Positions 5,487-6,521 of a DNA stretch of 6,521 bases are shown piece after piece. The stretch is taken from assembly GCA_036377055.1 (NCBI GenBank), contig DASUZD010000300.1, forward strand, positions 1 to 6,521, written 5' to 3'. Each line of letters starts with the position of its first letter. Within the stretch, counting starts at the first letter, position 1. Under the pieces are notes generated by a model. That model saw nothing but the letters and a program-made list of their open reading frames with translations, made no database searches and was not told where the DNA came from. A program made the translations under genes and the position numbers. The DNA comes from DASUZD01 sp036377055. GTDB taxonomy: Bacteria; Actinomycetota; Thermoleophilia; Gaiellales; Gaiellaceae.

Positions 5487-6521
5487 TAGGTGATGCGCTT
5501 CTCGATTGTGAGCTCGGCGTGCGAGAGGACGTCGGCGATCCGCTCGCCCGCGTGGCCGTCGCCGTAGATCGGCTCCCTCGCGTAGCGTCCGTGCTCGAGC
5601 TGGTGCCTGACCGCGTCGACGACCTCGTGCCGGTCGTAGCCGACGTCGATCACGTTCGAGCCGCGCTCGCGACCCTCCTGGCGCGTGCCGACGTTCACGG
5701 CCGGCGTGCCCGCGAAGGACCCCTCGCGGATGGCCGAGCTCGAGTTGCCGACGAGGCAGGCCGTCTTGCCCATCAGCTTGATGTAGTCGTCGGTGGGAAG
5801 GTTCTTGAAGAAGTGCATGCGCGAGTCGTCCTCGAACTCGCGGAACTTCCGGATCCCGCGCGCGATGTCCTCGGATCCCGCGTCCGCGTTCGGCCACAGC
5901 ACGATCGCCGGCAGGTCGAGCTCCTTCACCGCTTGGAGCGTCTCCGAGATCTGGTGCTCGCCGTCGCCGTACTCGGTCGTCACCGGGTGCTGGGAGACGA
6001 GGAGGAACGGCTCGTCGAGGTCGAACTTGCCACCGACGCCGAACGCGAACAGCTCGCTGAGGCCGTTCTGGCCGTCGGCGAGGACCTCGGCGACGAGGTC
6101 CATCCGCGGGCAGCCGACGACGTGGACGGTCGCGGGGTCCTCGCCCATCCGGATGATCCGGTCGGCCGCGTCCTGCGAGGACGGAAAGTGCAGGTGCGCG
6201 AACTTCGTCACTGCGTGCCGGATCGACTCGTCGATGTTTCCCGAGACCTCGCCGCCCATCGTGTGCGCGAGCGGGATGTTCATGTAGCTGGCCGCGAGCG
6301 CGGTCGCGATGGTCTCGAAGCGGTCGCCGACGGTGATGACAACGTCTGGTCGCAGGCGGTCGAAGGCTGTCGGGAGCTCGAGCAGCCCGAGCCCCGTGGA
6401 CTTCGCCATCGTCCCCGGTGTCTCGCCCTCGATCAACATGAAGACCTTCTCGTCGGCTTCAAAGCCGTCCTGTTCGATCAGGTCGGCCACGGTGCCGTAG
6501 CGGTCGAGCAGCGCCGAGGCG
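5483..6521 (-). CDS. Hydrolysing UDP-GlcNAc 2-epimerase, NeuC/LegG type (5' end beyond right edge)
   Basis: The enzyme hydrolyses and inverts a UDP-linked N-acetylglucosamine-type sugar to give the free ManNAc-type sugar and UDP, the first committed step towards sialic or legionaminic acid. The 345 visible residues lack only the N-terminus, roughly 25-40 residues judging from the usual ~380. The frame is open to the edge, so the GTG at 6490 is internal and not the start. Numbering from the first full codon, GDRFE is at 65-69, HTMGGE at 86-91, IDESIRH at 96-102, SQHP at 176-179, and GNSSS with IREG at 258-267; VNVGTRQEGRER spans 275-286. By analogy with WecB, D66, E91, E98 and H178 are the likely catalytic residues. 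TPGTMAKSTGLGL (34-46) is typical of the NeuC branch rather than WecB. Whether the substrate is UDP-GlcNAc or UDP-diacetylbacillosamine (LegG) cannot be decided here. It converges on the VOC gene. Confidence 0.92.
   Translation of the reverse strand, partial: ASALLDRYGTVADLIEQDGFEADEKVFMLIEGETPGTMAKSTGLGLLELPTAFDRLRPDVVITVGDRFETIATALAASYMNIPLAHTMGGEVSGNIDESIRHAVTKFAHLHFPSSQDAADRIIRMGEDPATVHVVGCPRMDLVAEVLADGQNGLSELFAFGVGGKFDLDEPFLLVSQHPVTTEYGDGEHQISETLQAVKELDLPAIVLWPNADAGSEDIARGIRKFREFEDDSRMHFFKNLPTDDYIKLMGKTACLVGNSSSAIREGSFAGTPAVNVGTRQEGRERGSNVIDVGYDRHEVVDAVRHQLEHGRYAREPIYGDGHAGERIADVLSHAELTIEKRITY

Noticed and set aside
4512..5897. A minus-strand open frame of about 460 codons opposite the VOC gene, reaching into the epimerase and cNMP-domain genes.
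   Set aside because: The VOC duplication, the epimerase motifs and the cyclic-nucleotide cassette are all read in other frames; this frame is Arg-rich shadow sequence.
1..6521. CRISPR arrays, tRNA or rRNA genes, insertion sequences and attachment sites.
   Set aside because: No spaced repeats, transposase motifs, terminal inverted repeats or tRNA-like cloverleaf segments were seen by eye; nearly all of the window is protein-coding.

Overview
The window is about 70% G+C, densely coded, uses GTG starts freely and packs genes with 4-base stop/start overlaps. Together with the protein families this suggests a high-GC bacterium, most likely an actinobacterium (possibly an environmental lineage such as Thermoleophilia). 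The taxonomic guess is inference from composition and style only; there is no rRNA or other marker here.

Layout. Positions 1-3674 hold a minus-strand operon read from right to left: a CMP-nonulosonate (sialic/legionaminic-type) synthetase, a Methyltransf_24-like methyltransferase, a second methyltransferase with an N-terminal zinc ribbon, a GT-A-like glycosyltransferase, and the first 140 codons of a multi-span membrane protein that runs off the left edge. Every junction in the operon is a 4-base overlap or directly abutting, so the genes are very likely co-transcribed and translationally coupled. A 64-base divergent gap (3675-3738) separates it from two plus-strand genes: a protein with an unassigned ~235-residue N-terminal region joined to a C-terminal cyclic-nucleotide-binding domain, and a tandem two-domain VOC (glyoxalase/extradiol-dioxygenase fold) protein. 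Converging on these from the right edge is a minus-strand hydrolysing UDP-GlcNAc 2-epimerase of the NeuC/LegG type, whose 5' end lies outside the window.

How it fits together. The NeuC/LegG-type epimerase makes the ManNAc-type precursor of a nonulosonic acid, and the cytidylyltransferase activates the finished nonulosonic acid as its CMP form. The synthase (NeuB/LegI type) that should act between them is not in the window and would be expected beyond the right edge. The two methyltransferases, the glycosyltransferase and the membrane protein look like the modification and assembly part of a surface-glycan locus. The cNMP-domain and VOC genes sit inside the locus in the opposite direction and have no obvious role in glycan synthesis. 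They are the least explained part of the window.
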